Positions 22,688-33,909 of a stretch of 64,000 nt of DNA are shown piece after piece. Below the pieces are notes generated by a model. The model was not told the DNA's origin and did no database searches. It saw only the letters and a list, made by a program, of their open reading frames with translations. The translations under genes and the position numbers were made by a program. The stretch is from Multifurca ochricompacta (Eukaryota; Basidiomycota; Agaricomycetes; Russulales; Russulaceae), in NCBI GenBank assembly GCA_022496185.1, contig WTXG01000022.1, forward strand, positions 186,001-250,000. The letters run 5' to 3'. Position 1 is the first letter of the stretch; each line of letters starts with the position of its first letter.

Positions 22688-24941
22688 TTAACTATTCTTG
22701 GGCGCTTCTGGATGTCGGATGTGGAACTCTGCGATAAGGTCCGGGGCAGAGATATCTCCGGCTGGTTCCCATGAGTTGTCAGAAGCTGGGAATCCCTTCC
22801 ACTTGATTAGGTAGTACAATTTGCACCCTCGGCCTTGTCGCTTCGAATCTAGAATGCGTTCTACTTCCCATTCTTCTTCCCCATTGATAAGGTCTGGTGG
22901 CGGTCTCGGGAAGTTTTCTCCATGTAGAGACGTTTCCTTGTAAGGGGTGAGTAATCTGGCATGGAAGACCGGGTGAATGCGCCATGTCGGGGGAAGTTTG
23001 AGTTCATATGACACGTCTGACAGCTTCCTTGTTATCTCGAAGGGTCCGTGATGTCGGGGCGCTAACTTGGCTGTTGGATGTGACGTGTGAATGTTCTTCC
23101 CTTCCAGCCACACCAGGTCATTGGCTCGATAAGGTGTGAATCTTGTGGGCTTCTCCGCCAGGGTCTTTTGCGCCTTCAACAGATTTTCATTGGCCGATTT
23201 CCTGATCTCTTCCCATTGGTTGATACGCTGTGTGACTGAGGGGACGTTCATTGGCTTTCCCGTCCACGTGGCTCGGGGTGTCCATCCCATGATAAGTGAG
23301 AATGGGGAATGTTTCGTGGTGCCATTGGGCCAGGAATTGTGTGCAAATTCTGCCGTTGCGAGCCAGTCAGCCCAATCATCCTGTTGTCCATTACACCAGA
23401 ACCGGAGGTACTGTTCGAGCCATTGGTTTGTTCTTTCTGACTGTCCATCTGTCTGTGGGTGATATGCTGTAGAAATGTTTTGGGTAATGTTCAGCGTTTT
23501 GCAGAGTGCTCTGGCGAATGCTGATGTGAAACGTGGGTCGCGGTCTGAGATGATCTTTTCAGGGAGGCCGTAGTGTCTGTAGACATGATTCAGGTAAAGT
23601 TTGGCCACTTCCTCGGCCGTAATGGACTCTTTGCAGGGTACGAACAGTGCTGCTTTCGAACAATCATGGTCGGTGATGGTCAAGATTGAGTCAAATCCTC
23701 TGGAAGTGGGGAGTTTGACAATGAAGTCCATGGCGATGGTCTGGAATGGTTGTGAAGTCGTTGGTGTAATTGGGAACGGTGCTGGTGGATGTGGGTGTGT
23801 ATTCACTTTGTTGGCCTGGCAGTCTGCACATCCCTTCACGTATTCCTCCACATCTTTCTTCATGTTCGGCCACCAGTAATCCTGTTTGGCAAGGGCGTAT
23901 GTGTTAGTGATGCCGGGATGTCCTGCAGAGGGAAGGTCGTGGTGAAAATGGATCACCCCCCTCTTAATGTTGTCGCCACCGGTGACAACAAGCCGATCCC
24001 CATCCTTCCACCAGAGACCATTGATTTTCTTCAGGTTATGTGCATCTGCCCATGTTTCGCATAATTGTTGATTCATGTTCTGCGAAACTTGGGCCCATAA
24101 ATCCATGTTGTGAAGACTGACAACCGCTGTCTTTGCAAAAACCTCTTCGGGGAGTACTGTGACGTCATTGTTATCCTCCCCACTGTTGTTCAGATCTGGT
24201 CGTCATGACAGCGCATCTGCACGTGCGTTGCGACTACCTGCAATGTGTTTCAATACGAAATTGTATTCTTCTAGCTCTAGAACCTCGCGAGCAATTCGTC
24301 GACTAATCTTGTGGGGCTCCTTCCAATAGAGTAGATTGGAGTGGTCGGTGTGAATAATGGTCTTATGAGGGGTTCCCGCTAGGTATGGTCGCCAGTGTCG
24401 CAGCGCCTTCACAATGGCCAGTAACTCTCTATCCCAGATGTCATAGTTTCGTTCTGCCGGCGAGAACGTTTCCGAGTAGAAGGCGACAGGGCGGAGCAAC
24501 CCAGTCGCATCTCGTTGATTTAGTACCGCACCATTGGCAAAGTGAGACGCGTCGACTTCCAGTTCAAAGGGTTTTTCTAAATTTGGCTGTAGGAGGACCG
24601 GCTCAGAGCTGATGATATGGCGAATCTGCTCGAAGGCGCGTTGCTGCTCTTCTGTCCATTTCCATGGCACCTCCTTCTTCAACAATCCGTTTAGTGGCTG
24701 AGCAATCGCGGAGAATCCTCGAACAAATCGTCAGTAGAAGTTGCAAAACCCCACAAAGGAGCGCATGTCCTTGATGCACGTGGGGACGGGCCATTCCCGA
24801 ACTCCTTGGACTTTTACTGGGTCCATTCGCACCTGTCCTCCTTCCAAGATAACTCCTAGGTACTCCACGGCTGGCTGTTCAAATGAGCATTTAGCTGGTT
24901 TAAGGTATAGGTCATGCTCGTTTAAAATGTCCAGCACTTGG
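22688..24941 (-). pseudogene. Gypsy F pol, RT end to chromodomain
   Basis: Right to left: RT thumb (KPAKCSFEQPAVEYLGVIL), a stop near 24732, RNase H (LEVDASHFANGAVL; HTDHSNLLYW), a stop near 24205, then 472 open codons covering the integrase HHCC (HHDLPSAGHPG ... CADCQANK), DDE core (AMDFIVKLPTSRGFDSILTITDHD; SDRDPRF; AYHPQTDGQSE) and chromodomain (YLIKWKGFPASDNSWEPAGD). Stop codon at 22688-22690. Confidence 0.92.
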
Positions 24942-25527
24942 TGTTACGTCCGGTGCGGGACGTTCCACACAACTTGTGTGACAGCGCGGTTCGTAGGTTC
25001 AGATAAGAAACCAATAAGGCTTCTTGGAGATTGAGTGGGATGAGTCAAAGTCAAAGGGGCGCTCCCTAAGACGATGTTGAGCGGAGAAGTACCAGAAGTA
25101 CTCGAGACAACTGAGTCAGAGATCCAACAGGATGTCCAGAAGACAGGCACCGATGTATTCAATAAGTCAAGTCTGAGGTCTACAGTGTAACTACAGCGGA
25201 CTTATATACGTAACTCGATGGGCGTCTACAAGATAAGGATACGGAGTCAAGTGGGCCCAAATATACGGAAGCGGATGGCGTAAAGTCTAGCTTCTGATAG
25301 GGTATTAAGTAAGTGTCCGGTCATAAAGATAAGACGATAACAAGATAACGAGTCAAACATAGGCAAACGTCGCATCAACAAGTATAAAGCGGGTCACAGG
25401 GATGGAAGTAGGGCATGTGACGGGTCCCACGATGGAGATGTGATTGAGAAGTGTAAAGTAGGTGGCAGGGAGGGGTCGTTGTTGGGGAGTAGAAAGAAAA
25501 CAGGGGCGGATGGTAGAGGTTGTAACA
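24942..25527 (-). repeat. Solo LTR G inside F pol
   Basis: 586 bp, TGTTACGTCCGG..GGTTGTAACA, with the exact duplication CTTGG (24937-24941 and 25528-25532). It is the innermost layer of the nest. It belongs to a subfamily distinct from the F LTRs but nearly the same as the solo LTR at 34567-35152. Confidence 0.95.
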
Positions 25528-26827
25528 CTTGGTGTACTCGTACTCGGTGGCGAGCAAGGTCGTTTGTAGTAGCCACTAGGATGTCGTCCATGTACACCAC
25601 TACCTCGCCAGTAAGAATGAGATCGCGGAATATATGATTCATCATGGATTGGAATGTGGCTGGCGAGTTGGTGAGGCCGAAAAACATAACGTTTGGTTCA
25701 AAAAGCCCTTGGTTGGTTTTGAACGCTGCTTTACACTGATCTCCTTCCTTGATTCGGACATTGTTGTATCCCCAACGGACATCCATCTTAGAGAATAGGG
25801 ACTTGTCTCGCATGGTATCGATGAGCTCTGATATAAGGGGTAGTGGATAGGTGTTTTTCACAGTGTAGGCGTTGATTCGTCGATAATCCTGGACGGGTCG
25901 GAGTTTTCCATCTTTCTTTTTGATAAAGAAGAATGGTGATGCGTATGGTGACTTTGACGGACGAATATATCCTTTTGCAAGATGTTCCTCGAGGAACGCA
26001 GTGAGTGCCGTTTGTTCTGCCTGTGACAGTGGGTAAATCTTGCAGTCAATTGCTGATGGAGCGTCGGGTACAAAGTCGATAGCATGGTCCCATGGTCGTG
26101 CAGGCGGGAAATGTTGCGATTCCTCTTCTGAAAAGACCTTCCAGTGGCGGTGGTATTCCTGCAGCACTACCTCTTCAAAAGTCTTTTCCACCTGTCCCTC
26201 TATTGCTTTCTGCGCAAGTTCCGATGCCTTAGTAGTGAAGCCATGGCTCAGACCTTCTTCCATTCTCCGTGCTGTCGAATGTCGGGCGGCATAGTCATAC
26301 CCCATCGACGTGATAAGGACAGGGTAGAATTCTTTATCCATGGTTGCGTCGCTCCAGTTAATCTTTGGTTCGAATGCCGCAAGCCAGGGATACCCCAGGA
26401 TAAGATCTTCGTCGCCTAAGTTGGTGATTAGGAAGCGGATGGCTTTCGTTACTTCCCCTACTTGGACATTGAGATTGGTATAGTGTGCAATCTTTCCCGC
26501 TCGGTTGGCGGTTCCATCGATATTCCAGATATTCTTTTCCTGGGGAAGTGCCAGCATCCCTAATCCCATGGTCTTTACCATTCGTGGGCTGATAAAATTG
26601 TCGGTAGCTCCTGAGTCAATCAGGATGTCACGGTCGGCCGTTTTCTGTGTAGTCTCGAAATGTACTGGTATTTTCAACGACTTGAAGCGACTAGTATACA
26701 CAGAAGTTACACGTAATGCTCTTGCCCAGGCCGATGGGTTTGAGCCGATCAAAAATCCTTTTTCGTGAATGCCTTTTCTACCAAAATGGCCCTCACTTCT
26801 TCGCTTTCTTTCATCATATTCGCCCAT
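25528..26827 (-). pseudogene. Gypsy F pol, protease and RT
   Basis: One open frame holds protease (LIDSGATDNFIS), a LGYPWLAAFEPKINW segment, and RT with [34 protein letters not shown] and VYMDDILV. It is cut after HRVRVHQ by solo LTR G and continues at 24941. It overlaps the end of Gag in another frame, so Pol would need a frameshift, or one of the two copies (F or A) carries an indel. Confidence 0.92.
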
Positions 26828-28266
26828 ATATCCTGTGCTTTTTCTTCTTTCATCCTTTTGTCGACAGTTGGTGGATTGTTATGAATGGGTGTGACTGTTG
26901 CTTCCGCTGCCCGTGCCCCCTTCTTCGGGCATTCCTTCGACATGTGCCCCTGGGCTTTACAGCGAAAGCACCTTCCTTCCTTCATCAGGGTTTGCCTCTC
27001 GTCTTCAGTGAGCGCTACCCGTACTCTGGTTCTGTCGGCGGAGGTATCCATGGCATTTGGATCCCTTTGACTGGTGTGTGTGGGTTTAACTCCGAAGGCG
27101 GCCTTCCACTGGTCGCAGGTCTTCCCCTTCTTTGTATCAACCCCAAAGCGTGTTTGGAAGTCTAGGTAGTCTTGCTGCTGTCGTCGAGCAGCATCAACCC
27201 ATGTATCCCAGTTGTTGGGGTGATGGAACTGGATAATGTTCTTTACCAGTGGATTGGGCAATCCCTGGGAGAAGAGGTCCAAGGTTGCCTCTTCATCAGT
27301 ATTGTAGCCGGCTCTGTTGGCCAGGCTTCTGAACTTTGCCACATAGGCGTCCAGTTCTCCTTTCTCCATTCTCAAGGCCTTAAGTTCTCGAGCGGCTTTC
27401 TGCTTGGCCTGCCCATCTGTGAAGGCATCCTTGAACCTCTGGGCGATAGTTTCCCAGAGGACTTCGCTGGTGGTTCGACGACCATTCTCAATCTGTTCAT
27501 TCAGCCATTCCAGCTGCTCCATTGTCCAGTCATCTACCGCCTCTCCCCGAATCAATGACAGAAAGAGGTTGGCACGTTGGAAAGGGTTGATGATCTGGGG
27601 GACGTCGTGGTTGAAGTTCTTGAAGGTAGTGAACTCCAACATGAATTTTTTGCTTTGCGATCGGTCTCCTGTGAATGTCTGTGGTAACACACCTGACAAG
27701 CGTCCTGAGGGTGGGGGAATGTTGGGTGGTAACATGGCTGGTGGGGGTGGAGGAGGAGGAGGAGGAGGTGCCGGATCTGGGAGTTGGGCTGCGATGGTGG
27801 ACATGTTCTGGTGAAACGGGGTGATGGTGTCGGTAGACTGTATGGATATCTGGGGAGTTGTCAAAGCAGGGGCTCTGGACGTGACAACTGCGGGTGCAAC
27901 TGGGGATGTAGTCGACGCTAATACCAGTGCTTCTTCACTATGTTCTTCTACGTACTCTTCTGGTTCAGAGTCTGTAACAATGGCCGGGGGATTCTCCCTC
28001 CACGGTCCTAATCCAAATTCAGGGGGAGCGGGTCCTGTAGTGACCCAAGAGTGTCGGCTGTCTGAATATCAGATACGATACCAAACTCTTTTCTCGTCGT
28101 TGTATTCTACCGGTTGGTATCTTCCGTCGTGATAGACGTAGTATCCAAACTCGGACTCAAAATCTTTCCAGGTGGCAGAGCCAAGTACTTGTTGTGAAAG
28201 ATCAGGCTCGTCCCTTCGTTCGATGGGTTCTTCTTTAAAGAGGGTCTGACTGCGGCTGGAAGCCAC
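26749..28266 (-). pseudogene. Gypsy F Gag
   Basis: The ATG lies at 28266. One TGA (about 28069) stands where A has a readable codon, then the frame is open to 26749. A Pro/Gly tract is followed by the Gag core (NLFLSLIRGEAVDDWTMEQL; LDAYVAKFRSLANRAGYNT) and a zinc knuckle (CFRCKAQGHMSKEC). The tail overlaps the start of pol. Confidence 0.88.
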
Positions 28267-28285
28267 GATGAGAGACTCGACTTGA

Positions 28286-28873
28286 TGTTACGTCCGGTGC
28301 GGGACATTCCACACGACTTGTGTGACAGCGTGGTTCGTGAGTTTAGATAAGAGGTCAATCGGACCCCTTGGAGTTAAGCGTGACGAGTCAAAGTCAAAGA
28401 GGCTGTACTCTTAGACAATGGTAAGCGGAATAGTGCCAGAAGCACTGAGACTAGTAACCTTCAGGAGACAAAGGGAAGTCCAGAAGACAAGCACCGATGT
28501 ATTCAATAAGTCGAGTCTGAGGTCTACAAGGTAGCTACAGTGGACTTATATACGTAATCGAATGAGCGTCTAAAGATAAGATATCGTAGAGTCATGTGGG
28601 CCCAAATATACGAAAGCAGAGGGCGTAAAGCCTGGCTTCTGATAGGGAATTAAGTAAGTGTCCGTTCGTAAAGATAAGAGATAAGAGATAAGCAGCGGCG
28701 AGTCAAACATATGTACAGTAACGTAAACAAGGACAAAGGCAGTCATGGGGAAGGAAGTAAGGCATGTGATGGATCCCATGATGGAGATGTGATCTGGTAG
28801 TGAAGAGTAGGAGGTAGGGAGGGGTCGTCATTGGGTAAGAAGAAAAAGACGGGAAGAGACGGGGTTTGTAACA
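28286..28873 (-). repeat. 5' LTR of gypsy F
   Basis: 588 bp. On the minus strand TATATAAG starts at 28552 and AGACTCGACTT at 28518, 34 nt apart; the PBS complement is at 28273-28283, two bases from the LTR. Confidence 0.95.
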
Positions 28874-29102
28874 GATCAGGATGCATGCGATCCTGCGATA
28901 ACACCCCTTAATGACCAAGCAACCTCTGTCACCACTACTCAGGCTTCAGAGATCACCACGCAGGCTATGAATTATTGGCTTGACACAGTAAGCACCTCAC
29001 CGGCACCACCCCAGGGGGTCACTACTCTAAGACTGTCTGGCTGTTAGTGAGCGCGTCGGCCCTGTCGTGAGGGAGAACGCGAAGTTGAGGATCTTGTCCT
29101 AA
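28874..29102 (-). other. Gypsy E leader with self-priming PBS
   Basis: This is the part of E between F and its 5' LTR. On the minus strand AGGACAAGAT (complement of 29091-29100) lies two bases after the LTR. It pairs with ATCTTGTCCT in the LTR over 10 nt, with an eleventh base mismatched. No coding sequence is visible. Confidence 0.65.
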
Positions 29103-29828
29103 TGTAATGGGTGCTTCTATCCCGCGCTTGCTATGTAGATTAGATAAGATGTAAATGTCGTAGTAAAACTCAGAGGTGATAAAATCCTAGTCGGAAAGCT
29201 GCCCAGAACACAGAGATTAATGCACGCGTAAGGCTTGAAGCAGTCAGAGGACTCTGCCTTGCTTATGCAGCAAGAATAGACCTATATTGAACTTTGCTAA
29301 GAGCCTACAGCCCCAAGAGGACAAGATTAGTTGGGCCTAAGTAAATACAAAGATAAAGTGATAAAGTGCACCTACAGCCCCAAGAGGACAAGATGGGGTC
29401 TGCAGCGTGCTACAGGGTGTCTTTAAATATGTCCTAGTACTACTCTATGAAATACCAAAGCCGATTGAGCGTGCGATGTAAATCTAATTAGTTATCAGTG
29501 GCCCACTCTCCTGAGTGCCCTGACACATCTTATTTACTAACGTGCGATCCTTTCCGCCGGTCTGGCATTATCTAAAATACATACTAGACTACTTTGGATC
29601 ACTCTATAATCAAATCATCAAATTGTATTACTCAAACAAAGGCCGCGTGTATCTATAATGTCCATTGCTGCATAGGGCAGCGACTACTTTGCATCGCATG
29701 GACTGGGTCAGATCGGTCCGAACTCCTTCTTATCTTATCTAAGTCTAAGAAGGTCGACTTGTATAATGCACATGCCCTCAGGATGGCTTTCAAGCGGTCC
29801 GGGATGCCAAAAATGCACATCCAGGACA
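29103..29828 (-). repeat. 5' LTR of gypsy E
   Basis: Partner of 14414-15139. The GAGGACAAGAT motif occurs twice in each copy, beside a CCCCAAGAGG stretch. Confidence 0.95.
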
Positions 29829-29833
29829 CGCTG

Positions 29834-30490
29834 GCGGAATATGTACACAATTCTTGGCCGCATGATAAAACGAAAATATCCCCGCATGCGCTCATCCATG
29901 GCATGCAATTTGACTGGAAGGCTGAAGCTAGTGACACTGATGTTCCACAGGTTGACGAGCGCATGCGTAATCTACGCGATGCTCGATCTCGCGCAGAACA
30001 TGCATTCCGAATGACTACGGATCTATCGGCCCGACCGCAACTCGAGATCGGCATGCAGGTCTGGCTTGAAGGAAAGAACCTGAAAACACATTTCCCCTCA
30101 TCTAAACTGGCCCCTCATCGCTATGGGCCATTTGCCATCGCGGCGTGTATTTCCCCTGTGGCCTATCACTTAACTCTGCCGGACCACATGAAGATTCATA
30201 ACGTATTCCATATTGATCTTTTATCGCCTTACTTGGAAACTGACACTCATGGGCCTAACTACACACGGCCCCCTCCTGATCTTATCAACCAAGAAGAAGA
30301 GTATGAAGTGGATGCGATTCTAAATCATCGTACTTATGGATGCGCAAAGAAACTCCAATACCTAGTCAGCTGGAAAGGTTATCCAGCCAGCGATAATTCT
30401 TGGGTCGATGAGGAAGATTGCCATGCACCAGATCTTATCAAGTCATATGCTAGTTCACTATCCAGGCGCCAGGGTCGGCACCAGTCTTGA
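29834..30490 (+). pseudogene. Gypsy D pol, integrase C-part and chromodomain
   Basis: The integrase resumes with EYVHNSWPHDKTKISPHALIH, then GPFAIAA..SPVAYHLTLP and a chromodomain (YLVSWKGYPASDNSWVDEED). Stop at 30488-30490. It joins 11778-14408 once E and one CGCTG are removed. Confidence 0.92.
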
Positions 30491-30925
30491 GAGGGGGGTA
30501 AATTCTGATGATCAAAGGCCCAATTTTGCTACATTTCTTAACAGCTTCCACTTCCAGCAAACGCTTTGTCAAGACAGATCAAGATTCACATCTCTTATGG
30601 GCTTATCCTTAGGCGACTCTCACAATCATGCAACCTAGGCAAAGATCGCGCGTTATCATTATACTACTAGACAACTCAGATCTAATCTACCAAGAGCGTG
30701 TTGACGACGGCAGGTGGACTGGACTGGCCGCAATGTTCAAACGTGACTTACATCTTATCTAATATCACGCGCACCGACCAGAACTTCACGCAACCCTCCA
30801 ATCAGACAAGATCGGACGCTCTCGACGCCATCGATGACGCAAAGATCTCCACTTTCCCTGTGTATCACTGACACGACTCAAATCAACTGAGCTTAGGGGC
30901 AAGCTCGACCGTACAACGGGGGTGA
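30491..30925 (+). other. Gypsy D 3' untranslated region and polypurine tract
   Basis: There is no open frame of note. It ends with CAACGGGGGTGA (30914-30925), a short purine tract adjoining the LTR. There is no trace of the third ORF found in A, B and F. Confidence 0.6.
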
Positions 30926-31559
30926 TGTGATGCTTTTTGTCGATGTAACGATTTGTGACGCGTTTGTGACGTGCTTGTGACAGTTTTTCGACCCGCGCGC
31001 GTTTGACTTTTGTTTCAATGTTTTCGACACTTCTCACTCCGAGTCATGTGACTGGAACTGATGGATCTTTCTTATCTAATTGCTAAATTCCTCAGACTGA
31101 CTTGATTGACACTGATCTGCTTTTGGAGTGGGTGCAACACCACTTACAATTCCTGCTTCAGTTCCCACTAGAGATTCACATGTATATTTACTATACTACA
31201 TTCTACTTTACTTACAAAGACACTAGAATACTTGTATTTAAGTAGGACACACTGGAGAGACAGACTTTAAGTCTGTTCTCTTGTATCTAATACAGGTCTA
31301 CTGTTCTTCACCAGAATCCCCTTGAACTTCCTAAGCTGCAACTTAGGAAGCCTTCACCCCAGAACCTCCAGCAGGGCCTATTGCCACTGCTTCGACTCAC
31401 TTCTTGCACGTGTGCCCCTCTTGCTTTGTGTGGGCCTTGAACCTTGAACGCAGCCCTTGTGGTTTGCCTTGACACCTTGAATCAACGCGTGCCCCTCTTG
31501 TATCTTGTGGGCCTGCAGCTTGAAACGACGACTGACACAGCAGAGACCTGGCTGTGACA
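30926..31559 (+). repeat. 3' LTR of gypsy D
   Basis: Partner of 9536-10169, the same 634-bp length, TGTGATGC..GCTGTGACA, followed by the CTATA duplication. Confidence 0.95.
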
Positions 31560-31564
31560 CTATA

Positions 31565-32471
31565 CCTGGATCATGTATATCGCCACTATGGTCTCCCCAA
31601 AAAGATTATATCTGACAGAGATACCCGATTCACATCCACATTTGCCAAAGCCCTGTGTCAAACATTGGGCATCGCACAGAACATCTCTACAGCTTACCAT
31701 CCGCAGACAGACAGACAATCTGAACGGACAAACCAATGGTTGGAGCAGTATCTTCGGTTCTGGTGTAACGAACGACAAAATGACTGGGCGGAGTGGCTAT
31801 CAACTGCGGAATTTGCACACAACTCATGGCCTAATGGGACGACAAAAGCTACCCCCTTCTCCCTTATCATGGGCTGGACCCCGCGCACCACATGGATGGA
31901 TAAGCCCACAAATGTCCCCTCAGTAACCCAACGAATACACCAATGGGAAGACTTACGGCAATCGGCCAATGAAAATCTGGCAAAAGCACAGCAAGCCCTA
32001 GCCGCGCAGCCAAGCACGTTCACACCTTATCAGCCCAATGACTGGGTCTGGCTCAAGGGAAGAAACATTCACACGTCACACCCCTCAGCCAAACTAGCGC
32101 CCCAATGTCACGGCCCCTTCCAGATAACAAGGAAGCTGTCAGATGTGTCGTATGAACTGCGATTGCCGCCCAAATGGAAGATTCATCCCGTCTTCCATGC
32201 CAAGCTTCTGACGCCATACAAGGAGATGTCCCTTCATGGGGAAAACTTCCCAAGACCCCCACCTGACCTTATCGATGGAGAAGCAGAATGGGAAGTGGAG
32301 CGCATTCTAGACTCAATGAGAAAAGGCCGAGGGCGCAAGATGCATTACCTAGTCAAGTGGAAGGGATTCCCAGACTCTGACAGTTCGTGGGAGCCAGCCG
32401 GGAATATCTTCGCCCCAGCCCTTATCTCGGAGTTCCATGCCCGACATCCAGATGCGCCCAGAAATGATTAA
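31565..32471 (+). pseudogene. Gypsy A pol, integrase C-part and chromodomain
   Basis: Continuation of the integrase after D: LDHVYRHYGLPKKIISDRD, the second catalytic block with HPQTD, then the GPFQITRKLSDVSYEL region and a chromodomain (YLVKWKGFPDSDSSWEPAGN). Stop at 32469-32471. This half is open throughout, unlike the 5' half of the same gene. The joined order with 6961-9535 is clear because the CTATA duplication brackets D. Confidence 0.9.
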
Positions 32472-32509
32472 AACGGACCACCTTCAACCCCAATCAAATT
32501 CCCCAGTAC

Positions 32510-33736
32510 ATGCTCCCCCAGCAACGTCCTACTACTATTCAATCAATCATGTCCTTCATCGCTGCCAATGCTGCCGTCGACGCCTTCACCGCCACCACCG
32601 TAGTTGTCGAGAACTTCCCCTCCGCCCATCCCTCTACACGCCCCTCCTCACCCATTGACTACGAAGCCGCTGAAGCCCGAGTTAAGAATCAGTCCCCAAA
32701 CCCAAACGATGACTTTGACCATAGTGAAGAGCCACACCCAAATGACCTATTGGGTATGGAGTTGGACGATGAGGTACCAGAATTCCCGTTCATCGCTAAT
32801 AATCCCAACTCTTTGATGTATTTCCCTCTCGAAATCACCATGGCCAATGGAATGACAGCCATTGCCAAGTACATCTTTTATACGAATGGAGGGATGGATG
32901 TTGCGGGTTGTATGAAAAAGGGTGGCCCAGTCTACGGGGCCCCAGTCTTTCTGGAAGAAAGGTATACAGGACGGCTGCACCACACGATGACTGACAAGCA
33001 GCTGGGACATCTAGCTGCGGAAGACTCCCATGCCTTTGCGATCAACGAGGTGTTGAGCGACATGTGTCTCCCACGTCTCAAAGCCGAGGTAATGAGACTG
33101 CGGAAGACTCTGACGCTGCATACGACGCTCAACCAGCAATATAAGGAGCACACAAAGATGATGACTCGACTGACTAGCGGGATGTTCCAGGTCGAACAAG
33201 AGTTAGTGGAGATTCGGAAGAGGTTAGAGATTGGAGATGCGTACCAAACCATCGCTGAAAGGTACACCGACATGTATGCCCGACCCCTCCCTCCACGATC
33301 GTTAGGGGCCGCCCCGCAATTACTGCCAAACCAATTTGAAATGCCGCGGATGCACGAGAACCCCCGAGGTGAGACGTGCTGGTGATGCGATAGCAAATAT
33401 CACATCAGCTGGAATTGCCCGCTCAATCGCAAGTGGTGTCGACACTGCTGAAGCAACTTACATTGGAGCCGCTTCTGCATCTTCCGCTGCATAGGCATCG
33501 CCCCAACAATCGTTAACCCATCGGGATGGTGCAGCAAATGTCTGCGTCATAATGCGGGACACCGCAAGCTTGATTGCCCAGTCTACGACACGTGCCGGCA
33601 ATGCGGACGACGAGGTCCATATGGCTTCTTGCACACGCATCAATGTGCAGCTGATGAAACCTACACCACCGAAGATCGGAACTTGGCAGATGATTATGTG
33701 GACTTGGTACAGGATGATGACGGTGCGCGTTTCTAG
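32510..33736 (+). pseudogene. Gypsy A third ORF (zinc-knuckle protein)
   Basis: The ATG lies 38 nt after the pol stop. The frame runs open to 33382 and is then cut by two TGA codons (33383-33385 and near 33448) at positions that are arginine in F; the end is at 33734-33736. Contents: an acidic N-terminus with ETPSS-like Ser/Pro stretches, a conserved YFPLEITMA block, a basic helical region likely to form a coiled coil, then four CCHC-like modules. No signal peptide or membrane segment is visible, so it is not an envelope gene. The function is unknown. Confidence 0.8.
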
Positions 33737-33753
33737 CTGGGTCAGCTTGAACC

Positions 33754-33767
33754 AGAAGGGAGGGTGA
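33754..33767 (+). other. Polypurine tract of gypsy A
   Basis: AGAAGGGAGGGTGA lies directly before the 3' LTR. B (about 41569-41582) and F (21388-21401, minus strand) have near-identical tracts. It would prime plus-strand DNA synthesis. Confidence 0.75.
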
Positions 33768-33909
33768 TGTTACGACTAGGGCCTAGTACCCCACTTTTCT
33801 TCACTCTCCCTGCCGCGGACCCTTCCCTTCCACCTACCCTTCACTTCTTGATTACGTCCCCGTCCTGGGATCCCTCACATGCCCTGCTCCCCTCCCCGTG
33901 ACTGCTGCT
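33768..33909 (+). repeat. 3' LTR of gypsy A, first part
   Basis: TGTTACGACTAGGG.. matches 4864-5005. It is cut by copia K at CTGCT; the rest is 41047-41494. Confidence 0.93.

Larger units (their letters stand above)
20800..28873 (-). mobile_element. Gypsy element F (minus strand), complete ends, split by solo LTR G
   Basis: 8074 bp. LTRs 20800-21387 and 28286-28873 (588 bp each) are flanked by the exact duplication GATCA (20795-20799 and 28874-28878). Reading right to left: PBS (28273-28283), gag, protease, RT, RNase H, integrase, chromodomain, the intact third ORF, purine tract, LTR. It is the same family as A and B. It is among the youngest layers; only G is inside it. Confidence 0.96.
14414..29828 (-). 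mobile_element. Gypsy element E (minus strand), complete ends, split by F
   Basis: LTRs 14414-15139 and 29103-29828 (726 bp each) are flanked by the exact duplication CGCTG (14409-14413 and 29829-29833). Genes read on the minus strand: leader 29102-28874, F inserted, then gag, protease, RT, RNase H, integrase and chromodomain. Protein sequences differ clearly from A, D and F, so E is a separate gypsy family. Many stops and frameshifts are present. Confidence 0.95.
9536..31559 (+). mobile_element. Gypsy element D, complete ends, split by E
   Basis: LTRs 9536-10169 and 30926-31559 (634 bp each, TGTGA..TGTGACA) are flanked by the exact duplication CTATA (9531-9535 and 31560-31564). Gag, protease, RT, RNase H, integrase and chromodomain follow in the usual order. 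E interrupts the integrase. No third ORF is present; a 3' untranslated region of about 430 bp lies between the pol stop and the LTR. One frameshift and several stops disable it. Confidence 0.95.

Noticed and set aside
32510..33736. Third ORF as a retroviral-type envelope gene
   Set aside because: Right position for env, but no signal peptide, fusion peptide or transmembrane helix; the cysteines form zinc-knuckle spacing.
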